The notes below the pieces were generated by a model. The model was not told the origin of the DNA, made no database searches, and worked only from the letters and a program-made list of their open reading frames with translations. A program made the position numbers and the translations under genes. From Thysanoteuthis rhombus (Eukaryota > Mollusca > Cephalopoda > Oegopsida > Thysanoteuthidae), in NCBI GenBank assembly GCA_963457665.1, contig OY735224.1, positions 51,928,929 to 51,992,928 on the forward strand: a stretch of DNA of 64,000 nucleotides, in the 5' to 3' direction. Positions 48,606 through 60,989 of the stretch are shown piece after piece; within the stretch, counting starts at the first letter, position 1, and every line of letters starts with the position of its first letter.

Positions 48606-48862
48606 CTAAATAAGTTTTCTCTGTTTGTGTTCAGTCGTATGCGTCACTAAAGATGATCTAAATTTGTTTATATCATCCCTACTGGCCATCGTATCTTCCC
48701 TTTCGGACAATTGATGTTGTTCATCATAAAAGTCCAAATAATCACGTAACTTGTCTTTAAGCTCTGGAGTGCCGATCTTCTTCTTGGCCGAGATGGTCAT
48801 CACGTGGTCAAACTGGACGCATTCATTCGGACACATGTGCCCCTCGACTTCTTTTAAGCTAT
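48606..48862 (-). CDS. GTPBP10: GTPBP10 exon 9 (G5 and C-terminus)
   Basis: Acceptor cttacag, 84 codons and [23 protein letters not shown] corresponds to the human segment containing ISAVTGEGIEELK (G5). The acidic/basic tail ends HKQRKLI. Confidence 0.94.
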
Positions 48863-51800
48863 CTGTAAGGAGTCAAGAAAAAATATGAGTCTTTGATACC
48901 TTAACTCTTAAATACATATTTTTAAAAATTCAGTAATTGAATCAAAGAGAATAAGTTCCTATGAAAGTTTATCCCTTAATCGGACACATGCTCCTTGACT
49001 TCTTTCAAGATATTCGTAAGTATTTAAGATAAAAAATTACTTTTTGAACCTCAACTCTTAAATTCACGTAAAAAAACCTCAAATCTTCAATTAAGGGGAA
49101 TAACTTCTTATCAAAGTTACCTTGCACTTCCAGGTAAACTTTTGATTTTTAATAATCTGTTGCTGCATTTTGTGAAAATATGGTAGCCATTATCACTCAT
49201 TTCTTTGAGGTGATTTGAATTTTCTCCTTTTTAACTCTTAAATTCATAGAAAGATTCGAAAGTAAAATCAAGGGAATAACTTTTGATCGAAGTCACTTCC
49301 TTGCACTTTCTTTAAGGTGATTTCAAAATAAATTTTAAAATTCAGTTCACAAAAGAGTTCCACTACGTTTAAGAGCAGTTTTAAGCAGTTCATGAATTCA
49401 CGAGTAAAATCTATCTGATGGACAAGGTTATCAAAGAATGCACCCGTGAACTTTTCAAAGTAACACGTGTTTAAATAGAAACGTAAATAAGGAGAACATT
49501 TGCAAAAATCATTCTGAACTCACCTGGAAGCTGTCGAACCTTTTCCAAGACGTCTTCAGCCGTTTCTCGATCTTTCTTCGTTTCCACTTTGTTCAGCACC
49601 AAAACGGCAGGTTTGCTTAGAAGTTCTGGTTGGTAAAGTTCCAATTCCTGGGGAAAAAAAAAAAAATATTACCTCTTAAATCCATTTTTAGCAAATTCTA
49701 AAAAATAATTCAAGGGGAGTAACTTTGATTAAACTTGAAAAAAAAACAAAAACATTACCATTTTTCAAAATTCACCCCCAAAATAGGTTTTCAGTTAGGG
49801 GGGATCAATTTCCAATGTAAGTTTATGCTAAATTGATCACAAGTTTGTACCCATTTGTTTTGTTGTTTCTAAATTCAAACTTTAGAGTGATCAAACCAAA
49901 GGTGAGAGATGTCCTTTCTCCAAATTCTTCAATTGATAATCACCACCACGACAAGCTGCCAAAAGACGTTTGTCACATGACATTTTCTATTGATTGACTA
50001 ACCAGACCTGTTCTTTTCATTTTTCTGTAATTCAATTCACAGAAAAGTTCCATTTTTAAAAAGTCCTATTCATTGAAGATTTCAACATTGGTTACAAGCA
50101 GTCTATGAATCTAAGAGACAAGATGCCTTCATAAAAATAAACCCAAGAAAAATAACAGGGACAAATGGGCTGTGAAGACCTGAAAAAATTATACAAAGAC
50201 CCTAAGTTCAAAAATGAATCAACCGTCCTTGTTAGTGGAAGAAGGGGAGCAAGTAGTCTTTCCTTGAGTCAATTGAATCTCATACTTGTAAAATACTGAG
50301 TTGGGGAAATATTTTGTAAGCATTATTTTCAATAAGAATTGTAAACAGCCATTTTTAGTCTCTTTCAAATACATAAATGAAGACCTTGGGCATTCTATCA
50401 TGATATCATTAGCAGCTGTTAAGAAAGAAATTGATCGGAATAGATGTTATTTTGATGACATCACACTTCTTTTCTTCCTATTTCTATTGTTCAACATAAC
50501 TGGAACTGACTGACCATTCAAAAAGCGTCTTATGGAGATGTACGAACACATCTAGGGTGAAGGAAGAAAAAAAGAAGTGATCTTACCTTGTTCAAGAGAA
50601 CGACTGTTTCAAAAGCAGATCGTTTGTATGTCTCCAGGCCAAGTTGAAAACCACGGACATCCACAACAAATAACAGAAGTTTTGTTCTCTCAACGTGTCT
50701 CAAGAATTTGTGTCCCATTCCTAAATTGATGTGAGCACCTTCGATCAAGCCAGGTAAGTCGGCCACTTTTATCTGAGAAAAAAAAAAATAACAACATCTT
50801 ATCACTTTTTTAAAGAGGGTTTGCAATTCAATGTATATTTTGTCAATCAAACTTGTACAAAAATATTTTTGCGAGTTGGTAACACCAAGTTTCAGTCTTG
50901 GCAATTTCTTCTGCTAACACCTATGTTCATTGAAGGGTTTCACTGTTAATCACAAATGGTTTAAAGCGTTTTATGAATTTAAGACTTAATTCTGCTTAAA
51001 CTGAATTTTAAAGCACTCCTTAGGTACAATGGGTACACTAAATGAAATTGCTTTTGACGTAACTTTTTTTTTTCTATTAGATTAGATTTTTATTAGATTA
51101 GTAAAAAAATTGAGAAAGCCATCCAAAACTATGGACATTAAAGATATTGAAATACTGGAATAGTTTAATATCTTTATGTAAGTAAATAATACAAGTATAA
51201 ATAATTATAAGAATAACTTAGATAAAATTAGACCCTATGGGAAAGAAATTGAATTAATAGGAGAATCTTGGGAGTTATCGACTGATATACATAGAAGAAT
51301 TTAGGAAAATAAAAGAGTACCCGGTAAATGTTTCTCTGTATTGATAAGATCGTGAAATTATCGTCAGATTCGCAATAAATAGTGAAAGCCATCCAAAACT
51401 ATTGACATTAAAGATATTGGAATACTGGAATAGTTTACAATCTTTTAAAATAGAGTACTAGCAGACCTGCAAAGTCTCCTGCATTTTTTATGTAGTTCTC
51501 TGGCAATATTTTTTGTCACCAATTCTCCCTTCTGGTGTCAAGTAGCATCAGGTCAATTTTGAAAAAAAAATCATATTCCAAGTTGGGCAGCTCTGGGACA
51601 GAACAGAAAGAGTTAATCGCTTATGTCGATAAGAGTGTGTAACTGGTCCTTAATCAAGGAAATATCATAAACTTGGCATTAATATTCTTTTTGAAAAAAA
51701 AGTATTGGATATCAGAGATCTTCTTTCTTGATTTATAAATTGCGTTAAAAAGAATCATCTTGTCAAGAGAGAGTGGGGAAGTGTAAACCAGTCAACCTGT

Positions 51801-54800
51801 CACCAAACGTAAGCCGGGGAGAAAAACAATGGGTTCGTTCTTGTTGTAACAGCTGTCCGACCAGGTTGAATTTCCACACCTGTAGTTAACCTTTCCCTGA
51901 GTTGTATATAAGATTGAAAGGTCACTTCCAGAAGCGGGTAAAGAACCAGTCGATGCTGGGTCCAAAAGGTTTTGCACATAAAAAATTAAAAGGTAGCTGG
52001 ATAAACGACAACACGTTGATTTAAATTAACAAAAATTCAAAGTCAAGGTCCGCAATCACAGAAAACCCTTCTCTTTCGATCGAAGTAATTTGATATCTAT
52101 TTGGGTGGCCTTCTCTTATTGAACGAAGATCGACTGATATTCCCGATAAGAGACTTTTATTCTCGCTCTTCTAGTCCGGAATAAAAGTGAACATTTCGAT
52201 AACCAAGCGAATTCAGGCTTTCATAATTTGTTATAATTTGGATTCAGGTTTTCATAACGCTTAATGTGATACTTAAGTACTTGTAAAATCTAGTGCATTT
52301 CTCAACAAGAATATTCTCATTAGGAATTTTCAAATATCTCTTCTTAGAATCAATTCAATTGACCACTGGCCATCCTATAGAATCATAGAGGTTCTGATAT
52401 TTTTTATTTTCACTTCGATTCCAGCTGACCTTAGTTTAGAGAAGAAACTGCGATGATTCATGCTGTGTATATTTTGTATCAGAATTGAGGGCTGAGAATG
52501 CTATTGCCAAGAGTTTACAAGGACCCCAAAAACATAATCAAAACATCAGGTGGCGGGGTGATTTACTCGCAACCGATCACCCACACTTTATTTTACTAAC
52601 TTTGACAGGTCTATACAAGTAAAGATAACTTTAAGAATAATTTAGACAAACTTAGATCACCTGGGATAGAAAACAAATTGACAGGGCGATCTTGGAATTA
52701 ATCAGCTGAAATTCATGGATGGATTTAGGATAAAGAAATAGATAAATAAATAAATAAAATGTGCCCGGAGAATGTTTCTTCCATACTGGTAGGATTGTAA
52801 AATTTTCTATCAAGTTTCATAAACATTTATAACTTGAATGAATTTATACTTAAATGTTGAATAAGTATTTCTAATTTACATTGTTTCAGGAGATTCCTGC
52901 AGAGGCATTTTTGTTCAGTGATAGATAAATAACAATAATAATCAAAGTTCTTACTTGTCTGTGATCAGGATATTCCATCATTCCTATCTCAGGATGAATG
53001 GTTGTAACTGGAAAAATATGAAGATTGATAAAATGTTTTCAATTTCCGTAAATGAGACATTTTTTGATTTTGATATACTTTTCAAGAGAATTCCCAAGTT
53101 ACCTCCCTTATATACAGATACGATTCATTTTAGTCCACTAAAAATGTACAGAAATTCGAAATGATTTGATTTAATTATAATGGCCCATTCGAACTACAAG
53201 CGACAACCCAAGGAAATTCCACAGTTTAATTGAAAACAGTTCAATATAAAATAATTAAAATCGAATATTCAATTAATAAGACTAAATCATTGAATATTAA
53301 ATTAAATATTAAATAAATGAATAATAAATTAGTGAAATTAGATATTGAATTAATAAATATTTTGTAATTGTACTCCATTGTATGCTTTCAATTCATCTGT
53401 AATTTGTTCCACCAAGTCAAAGAGATCTACAATTTCCGGTGACATGAAATAAAAGATCGCCCTTCTCTTCAGTTGAAAACTGAAGAGAGCGATAACATGT
53501 ATAGTTTTACTTTGCCAGTTCCTTTACGAGTTTTTACACTGGGTAGGTTGAGAGTTACCGTGTTGATGGAGGCAGGGGGTTTGCCTTTTCACTCGCCACT
53601 TTTTACAATGAATGGATTGGAATTGGTGGAGGTAGGACGTGGCTGTGTACAGCCATGACCGTTTTCTTATTTCCGTTTCTTAGTTTCCACCCTCTTCAAA
53701 GCAGGGTCTTCACCGTGATAGATAGAGAGGGTGGCAGTTAAACACTTCAATTCAAACTATAATAAAATCGTTCGATACCTATTACAAACTTGTTTATTTC
53801 TAAATTTCTTTTGAAGTAACTGGCCATTTTAGACTTGTCCCAATGGGTACAATAGAAAACAGAGAGATCTGAGGTTTCATTTGACAAACTGGTTGCTACA
53901 ATGATTTTTCAACAATTACTTTAATCCTAAAACAATGCATTCATCAAATATGATATCAAAAATGAAAATAAAAACTTCTTACTTTAGGGTGAGTAAATTC
54001 AGAATTCACTCACCCTAAAGTATTTAGTCTTTAAAATACTGATATATACATATATCATCGTTAAATATGTTTTGGGAATAACCTACGTAAGTAGGCCCGG
54101 TTTCACAAAATCAAATGATGTGTAGTATAAGATAATATCAATAAACAATACATTATGATAATACCCTTCATAAAATAAACTACACGTATGACTTGAGCTA
54201 TGTTGAAAATAATAACTGAAAGAGATGGTGTTTTATCAACACTGCTGGGGTGCCATGTTAATATAATTGTTTTGTTTTTTAAATCCTCAAAACAGTTACA
54301 TGGTAAACAACTAATGATCCCAACAAGAGACGATTTATACAAAGTATAATAATAACTAAGTATAAGGGAAACTGAGGAAAAAATACTTAAGAAAATAATA
54401 TAAATTGTATTGACAGATATTGGCAAATGGGTGACTGAAGTGACATAAAAAGATCTTTTGAAAAAAGTTTTAATGTTCAGTATTTAAAAATGTAAAGCTT
54501 TCTAGACAACATATATATATATATATAATTGTGTCATTCACAGACAGCTGTTTTGATGTATTACATCTCTTCAGTGTGGCTACAGACTTTCCATTATCCC
54601 ATCCAGTACCGCGAGGCAGGATTGAAACCTTCACTTCAGACGTGGAGGCCGATATCCTACCTCTGGGCTACGGAACTGGACGGTCAGTAAGGCTGAATTT
54701 AAGCAATATATTCATTTATGCGGAAATTCCCCATCCACCAGAGTGCTCTATTCCTATGGAAGACCATCATATATATATATATATGTGTGTGTGTGAAGTT

Positions 54801-54899
54801 TTAAAAGCTTTCTAGACTGTATATATAGGCGTTTAGTCTTTAAAGCAGTAAAGTTTTCTAGACTATATATCTGTGCATGTTTAGCGATTAAAGCTTTCT

Positions 54900-54966
<67 letters not shown>

Positions 54967-57900
54967 TTAGCGTTTAGAGCTGTAAAGCTTTCTAGACTAT
55001 ATATACTATACATTGAGAGAGAGATAAAAAGATATAAAGAGAGAAAGAAAAAGAGAGAATATGAATTAAATACAAGATACTTACAAGGCAAAGGGGCCAC
55101 ACTTGGTTTAGCAAGTGACAAAGCTCGGAGAAGTGTTGATTTGCCAGCATTTGGGAAACTGAAACATTAAAAGGAGAAAAAAAAAATCCTTGATATTTTC
55201 AATAAACAAAATGGAAACTCAAATTCATCAGTAAGACTTGAAAAAACATTTATCGACTGATTCAAGCTGTTTTATAAAGTTATCTTGTGGTGACAGATGT
55301 TTGTAATTTATGTCATTTTAGACCAGTGGTTACAAACATTTTTATGCCTAGAGCCCACTTTTGAGACTTTTGTAGGGTCAAAATTTCCATATCGCCCACT
55401 GATATTAAAAAATATAGTTAGCCATTTGATGGCTATTTTCAATGGCTAGAAGTTGCCAATATAGTCAGAAATGGCTAAATTTGTATAGACTTTATTTCCA
55501 GGTAACTAAGCAATAGTATATGCTCCAAAAACTCATACCATATATTGAGACAATAATGAAAATAAAAGCCACTTTTTTGGTTGGCAATCTTTATAATAAC
55601 ATAACGTTAGCCATAACAAAAAAAAGCATATTCAAAATTTAAGATACTTTGCGGCAACGAAATACAGACATACTTTGCGACCCAGTTATGGGTCTATTGT
55701 TCACTTAAGTTTAAATTGCCCACTGGTGGGCGGTATCACCCAAGTTGACGACCACTGTTTAGGACAGTCATACTATGGAAAGGTGAAACATCATCTCCAG
55801 GAATCATTACCAACAATCTGTGAAAAGTCTGTGAGAATACTTATAATACATTAACAATAAAAGGACTTGGATTATTATTGCTTAATAATGATAGCTTAGC
55901 TTCGCAACCAAAGATCAGGGAGGGCTTTCCATATTATTAGGCCTGCGCAATGAAGTTTCAAAGTGAAGCACAGTGTGCACACAGGTGGCCCCCGCTACGA
56001 GCTTGCGTGCCGTGTTCACCTAGTTGGAGAAAAAGCAGCAAGGTCCCCAAGTTGAAGGTTTTCTTGGTATTTCCTTCTCCCGACAGATGCCCGAGCTAGA
56101 TGTAAAGGTCTGCCACCCTTTTGAGGGAGTATTCTGACAATAGGGTTGACTTGGATAATTGAAGCCCAAATCCTGGACATTCTGGCTGTACAAGTCCAGC
56201 GACCCTTTACCCCAACAGTACGGCCGTCTGTGCCAAGTTTTTTTTTTTTATAAACACATTACAGTGAAAAAGTAAAGAAGTAGTTTTCATAATTGAATCT
56301 GAATTACCCGACAAGGCCAATGTCAGCGATGAGTTTCAAAATGAGCTTCACATGATTTGCCTCCCCTTTTTGACCGAGGAAATGGTTATCGACATGACCT
56401 CCTGATCCACCACGGGCCATTAAAATCTTCTCACCAGGTATGTTCAGCTCACCTGAAGCGGGAGAAAAAAAAGTTTTGCATCAATACATTCAAATATACA
56501 TAGAAAATACTTCCTTCATTCAAAAGTGACTTTTTTTTTTTTTTTTTTTTTACTTACGAGGTAATTAATCACTGCTACCCACAATAGACCAGTTTAATCA
56601 CTGTTGCTGGGTCTAGGTTATTCACATGTTTTAACATTTCTATCTAACAAGACTTGAAAAATTGAATGTTTGTATCAAATGACTTCTGATCAAAATTATC
56701 TCTCCTCAACCATTAGGGAATTAAAAAAAAATGTTCTATCCAATTCAGAGGACTTTTTTCATCTTTAATTCGATTCTATGAAGAGTTCTACAGCTAATTA
56801 AAAGCAGTTATAAGCAGTTCATGAATTTAAGAATTAAATGGAGTATATCACCAGTCTACAGTTATGCCTTGCCATTCAAAGGGTTAGGGGCACCCTTTCG
56901 CCCCCCCCCATAAATGTTGTACTGCAAACAACAAACACTTCACAGTTCCCAAATGGTAAATTTAGAAATAAATCCATACAGTTAAAAACACAGTCGAAGA
57001 AAACCACAAATTTCACAAATTACACTACAGCGAATCGGGGGGGGGGGGGAATACGTTTCAATGACTAAAATACCGTTTGACTAACCAGTTTGTGAGTTAC
57101 AACCAACACAAGTCGAAGATTTCAACCATGATTATCTCTGGGTTTATATTGTCTCCATGAATATTTTTCAGTTGAAAATTTTCTACAATCTTTCTTCTTA
57201 TTAACAACACAGAGATTATTATGATAAAATTGAGAGATTACATTTTCCAGACATGTCACTTTTTGTGAAAAAGCTAGGGTAGATGTTGTATCATGAATAT
57301 GTATTCATTTATGATTTCTGAAAGGTTTTATGTTTTGTTTATACAGCACAATGTATTTTCTATGAGTTTCTTCATGGTACAACGTAAAACTCTCCAAGAT
57401 TGAACAACAAATCATCTAAACTACAAAACGGAAAACCAATGAAGGGCAAAGGATTACTGTCATTCATTTGTGTAGTGTCACCATCATTAATCTTTTATCG
57501 TCTGTCGTTGGACAAACACCTTCCCCAAGATTCGCCAGATCTCTCAATCATGGGCTTCACAGAGCCAGTACTTCCTTAACTTGTCTAGTTAGTCTCTCCG
57601 TCTTGTATTCTGTCAGCCTCGGTTTTGCATGTGATCTTTGGGGAACTGTATCGTGAGTCGTGATGTCCATTGGTTGTCTGACCACCTTGCAAGACGACCA
57701 GCCCATTGCCATTTGAGTTTTTTAATGGATTCTATGATGCTTTGGACTCCTGTTTTCTTCTTAATATACTGTGCTATCTTGTGGTCTCTCCATGTGAGGT
57801 TGAGCATGATTTTTTCATGAGCACGTTGCATGGTTCTCAGTCCGTGGGTCAGTCTCTTGGTTAGGTTCCATGTTTCAGCTCCATAAAGGACTATCGGGAA

Positions 57901-60762
57901 AAATGCATTGGTTGTATACCCTTCTTTTTAGGAATAATGGGATCTTCTTGTTTTTGAAGGTTGGGCTTGTTCTGTCAAAGGCTTGCCATCCTAGAGTTAT
58001 TCTTCATTTGATTTCTTCTTCTTTTGAGGATTTCATGGAGATTTGTTGTCCTAGGTAGATGTAGTGGTCTACTATATCCAGTTCACTATTTTTGATCTTA
58101 ATCGTTGAAAGTTTATTTCTGACATGGTTGGTGCACATGACCTTTGTTTTGCTGAAGTTCATATGAAAGGAGACTTTCTTGCTTTCTAATGCTAGATGAA
58201 CTGAATGAAAGAAGCGATTACTGTACTTGGAACATAAGAAAATCAAATTGGAATAGAAAAAAAAAAACAAATAAATTAGTTCCTACCTAAAACTCGTCCA
58301 CAGTCTGTCTCCACCGAAACTCCAACAGGAACTTTGATTTCCAGCGGGGGAGCATTTCTTCCAACAAGGAGTTTTTTTCTGAAGATTTTTTTTTACAAAA
58401 GACAAAAATAAATTGGATTAAGATTTGTTTTTTTGCAACAGGCAATTCTCTTAGAGGAAAGCAATTTTCTCCTTCAATCTTTGAGGCTTTCAAATGAACC
58501 CTAAGACTTTCTGGAAATATGTTGATTTTTAGAAAAATAGTAATCAGATTCTAAGAGTTGACTTAGTTTTTGTATAATAACAAGCTTACCTCACCGAAAA
58601 TGCTGATTAATTTACAAACTATGTCCCTTTTAGTATCTTATTTGTTTCAGAGTTAAAATATATTTTATTTTTTTGTGAACATTGAATTTCCAACTGATAA
58701 AGAAGTTGAAATGGGATACATAGTTTGGGGATAATACTATACAGATAATTGAACTCTGTTTTTACCTTTTTAGATTTTAATGAAACAAGAGAGTTTGACC
58801 CTAGGGCAGCCAAACTTGTTTGTTTTCCAAAGGTTCTATTCACAATGTAACTATAATGATAAAGTAGGTACATTATTTCTGCCATTTTTACGGTGTTTTG
58901 GTTTACATGAGTTATTGAAAATAATTAAAAGAATTCAAATTATAGAATGAGATGAAAGACCGTACCTCCTTAAGAATTGCAGAAAGTATTTGACCATTTT
59001 ATCATTGAAATAACATTGTAAATAGAATCCCCGCCTTGTAGAGCCTTGAAATTTTTTTTCCAGAAACAAATAAATTTCCAGATGGTTTGTCGGTCAAATG
59101 GATAGAAAGCATATAAAATCGTAGGTGTATATAAATAACCACAGATTCTCTTTCTTTTTTTTTTTTTACAACCTCCTTTCTTTTTGAAGTTCGAAACATT
59201 CATACCCACGATTCGGAGTACCAAGGCCATCCAACCCAATGTCAACAATCAGTTTATGATATATCTACTTTCAAAACACTTGAAAACTTGGTTTCCCATC
59301 AGACGTAAACAGAAATTACCTGTACGAGTCATTCTCATTTTGTCCCTAAGTCAATCATCATACTTACAATTTGCAATATGTCAGTCAGTCAGACATAACG
59401 AGAAAACAGAAAGAAAGTGGTAATGCAAATGTATGAACACAAATTGGCTGTTCAGCTGTGTGTGTGTATAATTGTTCGCTGGCGGCTCACGATATAAATA
59501 CAAATACTACTACTGTCGCTGATTAATCAATTTCATTTTTTACTTAAAGAGAATCCAAGAATTTTACTTAGCAATACCTTGTGTTACCCTTTCGAATTAC
59601 TGTGTAAACATACTGACACAGAACAAAGATTTTGGTATAAAGCGAAGTAACAAACGTTTACTAGGAATTCATAATTGCTAATCCAATGATTTTGTGCTAG
59701 CTTTATTTTGATAAACCTACCCAAATTTCTATGTGGTTTGAAGGTCAAATGGATTCAAAGCACATAAGATAATAGCAGTAAATAAATAACAGCAGATTCT
59801 CCGTAACCTCATTGAATAGTGACGTGATCATGTTATCAAGTGAATAAAAATAATGAGTAACTTTTTCCTGAATTTAGAAAAGATGATTTATAATTTTTTT
59901 TTACCCAACTAAGCTAACTGCATAAATGTAAATACCATGGTTCAGTACTTTCTGACAACGCACCATGGAAAGAAATTCTCATATACTATGGCTTCTGTGA
60001 TTCAAAAAAAGTCATGGATCAGCTCTAATAAAATAGAGTTACCTCCCTTGAGTGACATGTTCTGTTTCAAATTGGAATGAGCAAAGGTATTTAGTCTTAA
60101 AGAGGTACACACAAAGAAAATGCTCGTTTCCAACTAGATTGAGAGAATGGTAGATTCATAGTTTCAGAGCATAAAAAGGAGATAACTCCTGTTTGTGTCA
60201 AAATAGACTAAAGATTACCCCCTCCCCCTTGAAAGCAAAACAGATTGTTATTGCTTTTAATAAATCAAATTGTTAAATTGCTTTTATTTGTACGCTGTTT
60301 CTAATGAGTGAACAAAACATTAAACGGTTGTATGAATTTGAAGTTGTTCTTATTTATTTTCATTTGTGAGCCGTTTTTAACGATGAGCAGGCGAGTGCGC
60401 AAAATGTTGAATGTTCGTAAGGAAATGGAGATTTTTTTTGTCTGTTGTGGTTGAAAAAAGGGACATAATCCTTAATTCATTTTGTGGCCAACAAGAGTTA
60501 TCTCTGTTTTACACACTGAAACTCAGAATCTACCCAGAGGCTAAATGAGTGAATATACTTACGAACTATCCTTTCCATTTTGACTGAAAAATCTTTTCGA
60601 CGGATTTTTTTGTTTAATTTCTTTCATTGTCTGCTTCTCATTGGCCTCTAAATAAATGTCGCCCCCATTTCCTCCGATTCCGCCCAACCGGGGCAATCCT
60701 TGACCTCCAGGTCCACTTTTTACATAAATACGTAATGAGTCCACAAATCCAGATCGACGAAG
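48606..60762 (-). CDS. GTPBP10: GTPBP10/ObgH2 GTPase, 8 exons, first exon missing
   Basis: Eight minus-strand exons (60762-60563, 58378-58287, 56452-56308, 55158-55085, 53007-52955, 50772-50587, 49647-49524, 48862-48606) join in phase to 1131 nt: 376 residues and a TAG stop. The N-terminal half is the glycine-rich Obg fold ([26 protein letters not shown]). The GTPase domain follows, with G1 GFPNAGKS, G2 FTTIHPE, G3 DLPG, G4-position NKVE and G5-position SAK. It matches human GTPBP10 (387 residues) throughout. GTPBP10 is a GTPase of large-ribosomal-subunit assembly, reported in mitochondria and nucleolus. Only about 7-12 N-terminal residues are lacking: exon 60563-60762 opens with an acceptor, not an ATG. 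I could not find the start exon between 60763 and 64000; it may lie outside. G4 normally ends in Asp; here it is Glu. Confidence 0.95.
49524..49647 (-). CDS. GTPBP10: GTPBP10 exon 8 (G4 region)
   Basis: Acceptor tccccag, donor cccag/gtgagt, 124 nt. Encodes [20 protein letters not shown] followed by VETKKD. The G4 motif reads NKVE (49582-49593) instead of the usual NKxD. Confidence 0.95.
49765..50010 (+). repeat. Repeat A copy in GTPBP10 intron
   Basis: ttcacccccaaaataggttt, tccaatgtaagtttatgcta, ccaaaggtgagagatgtcct, acgacaagctgccaaaagac and gattgactaaccagacctgt. Antisense to the gene. Confidence 0.78.
50587..50772 (-). CDS. GTPBP10: GTPBP10 exon 7 (G3, DLPG)
   Basis: Acceptor tctcag, donor aacaag/gtaaga, 186 nt = 62 codons, phase 0 both sides. 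Encodes [19 protein letters not shown], then [13 protein letters not shown], nearly identical to the family. Confidence 0.97.
51114..51448 (+). repeat. Repeat F with direct 56-bp duplication
   Basis: gccatccaaaactatggaca and tgaaatactggaatagttta at 51118-51173 recur at 51388-51443 with two or three changes, flanking about 210 bp of sequence. Confidence 0.8.
52612..52815 (+). repeat. Repeat F, second copy
   Basis: Matches 51180-51375: taagaataatttagacaaac, gatcttggaattaatc, gtgcccggagaatgtttctt and gataggattgtaaaatt-like words in the same order. Both copies lie in the intron between GTPBP10 exons 6 and 7. Confidence 0.7.
52955..53007 (-). CDS. GTPBP10: GTPBP10 exon 6 (switch I, G2)
   Basis: Acceptor ttttccag, donor gacaa/gtaaga, only 53 nt. 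Encodes [17 protein letters not shown], the TT-x-x-PE-x-G signature of the Obg family. Confidence 0.93.
54485..55010 (+). repeat. TAAAGCTTTCTAGACTATATATA minisatellite and TA tract
   Basis: gtaaagctttctagac or close variants occur at about 54491, 54799, 54846, 54887 and 54981, spaced by gtttagcgtttagagct-like words and (TA)n (54905-54960). The same word occurs at the start of the window (46-62). Confidence 0.75.
54600..54690 (-). other. tRNA-like SINE head (degenerate)
   Basis: The minus strand shows tagcccagaggtaggatatc (A-box-like) and ggtttcaatcctgcc (B-box-like) about 50 nt apart. Embedded in the 54485-55010 repeat. Confidence 0.4.
55085..55158 (-). CDS. GTPBP10: GTPBP10 exon 5 (P-loop, G1)
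   Basis: Acceptor gtttcag, donor cctt/gtaagt, 74 nt. Encodes [19 protein letters not shown], the Walker A motif of Obg GTPases. Confidence 0.95.
55324..55756. mobile_element. hAT-like MITE in GTPBP10 intron, with nested repeat B
   Basis: The left end cagtggttacaaacattttt and right end gttgacgaccactg are inverted, and the subterminal gcccactgat / gcccactggtgggc is typical of hAT-family MITEs. Flanks ttttagac and tttaggac are a possible decayed 8-bp target duplication. The middle holds gccatttgatggctattttc, a repeat B piece. Confidence 0.55.
56308..56452 (-). CDS. GTPBP10: GTPBP10 exon 4
   Basis: Acceptor gcttcag, donor gtcgg/gtaatt, 145 nt. Encodes [20 protein letters not shown] and [11 protein letters not shown], the end of the Obg domain and the first strand of the G domain. 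The intron splits the glycine before the P-loop. Confidence 0.94.
57486..58210 (-). mobile_element. RTE-clade LINE 3' fragment in GTPBP10 intron
   Basis: The longest copy. The minus strand reads [20 protein letters not shown] and [20 protein letters not shown] (reverse-transcriptase motif region), the YNQCIF/ETWNLT region, [20 protein letters not shown] and [14 protein letters not shown], with several frameshifts. It ends TTAATGATGGTGA. It lies in the intron just downstream of GTPBP10 exon 3. Confidence 0.87.
58287..58378 (-). CDS. GTPBP10: GTPBP10 exon 3
   Basis: Acceptor atcttcag, donor tttag/gtagga, 92 nt. Encodes [20 protein letters not shown], matching the human block with IPVPVGISV. 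Confidence 0.92.
60563..60762 (-). CDS. GTPBP10: GTPBP10 exon 2 (Obg domain)
   Basis: Acceptor ctactatag, donor agttc/gtaagt, 200 nt. Encodes [17 protein letters not shown] then [20 protein letters not shown], the glycine-rich Obg N-terminus, and a Lys-rich helix. No in-frame ATG precedes the conserved part, so an upstream exon must supply the start. Confidence 0.93.
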
Positions 60763-60989
60763 CTATAGTAGAAAGATTGAAACAAAAAAGAACATTAGTG
60801 ATTTAAAAAATGCATCATATATAACAGCAATCTGATTAGTACAGGTTTTGATGTTGTTAACGGTATTGCTGTACGAATTAACATAACTAATAAAAGGTTT
60901 TCAGAAAGTAATTCTGCATTTTCATATTCAGAAAGTAATTACATATTTTACAATGCCAGTGAAATTCAATTAAGACAGCATAGTATATA

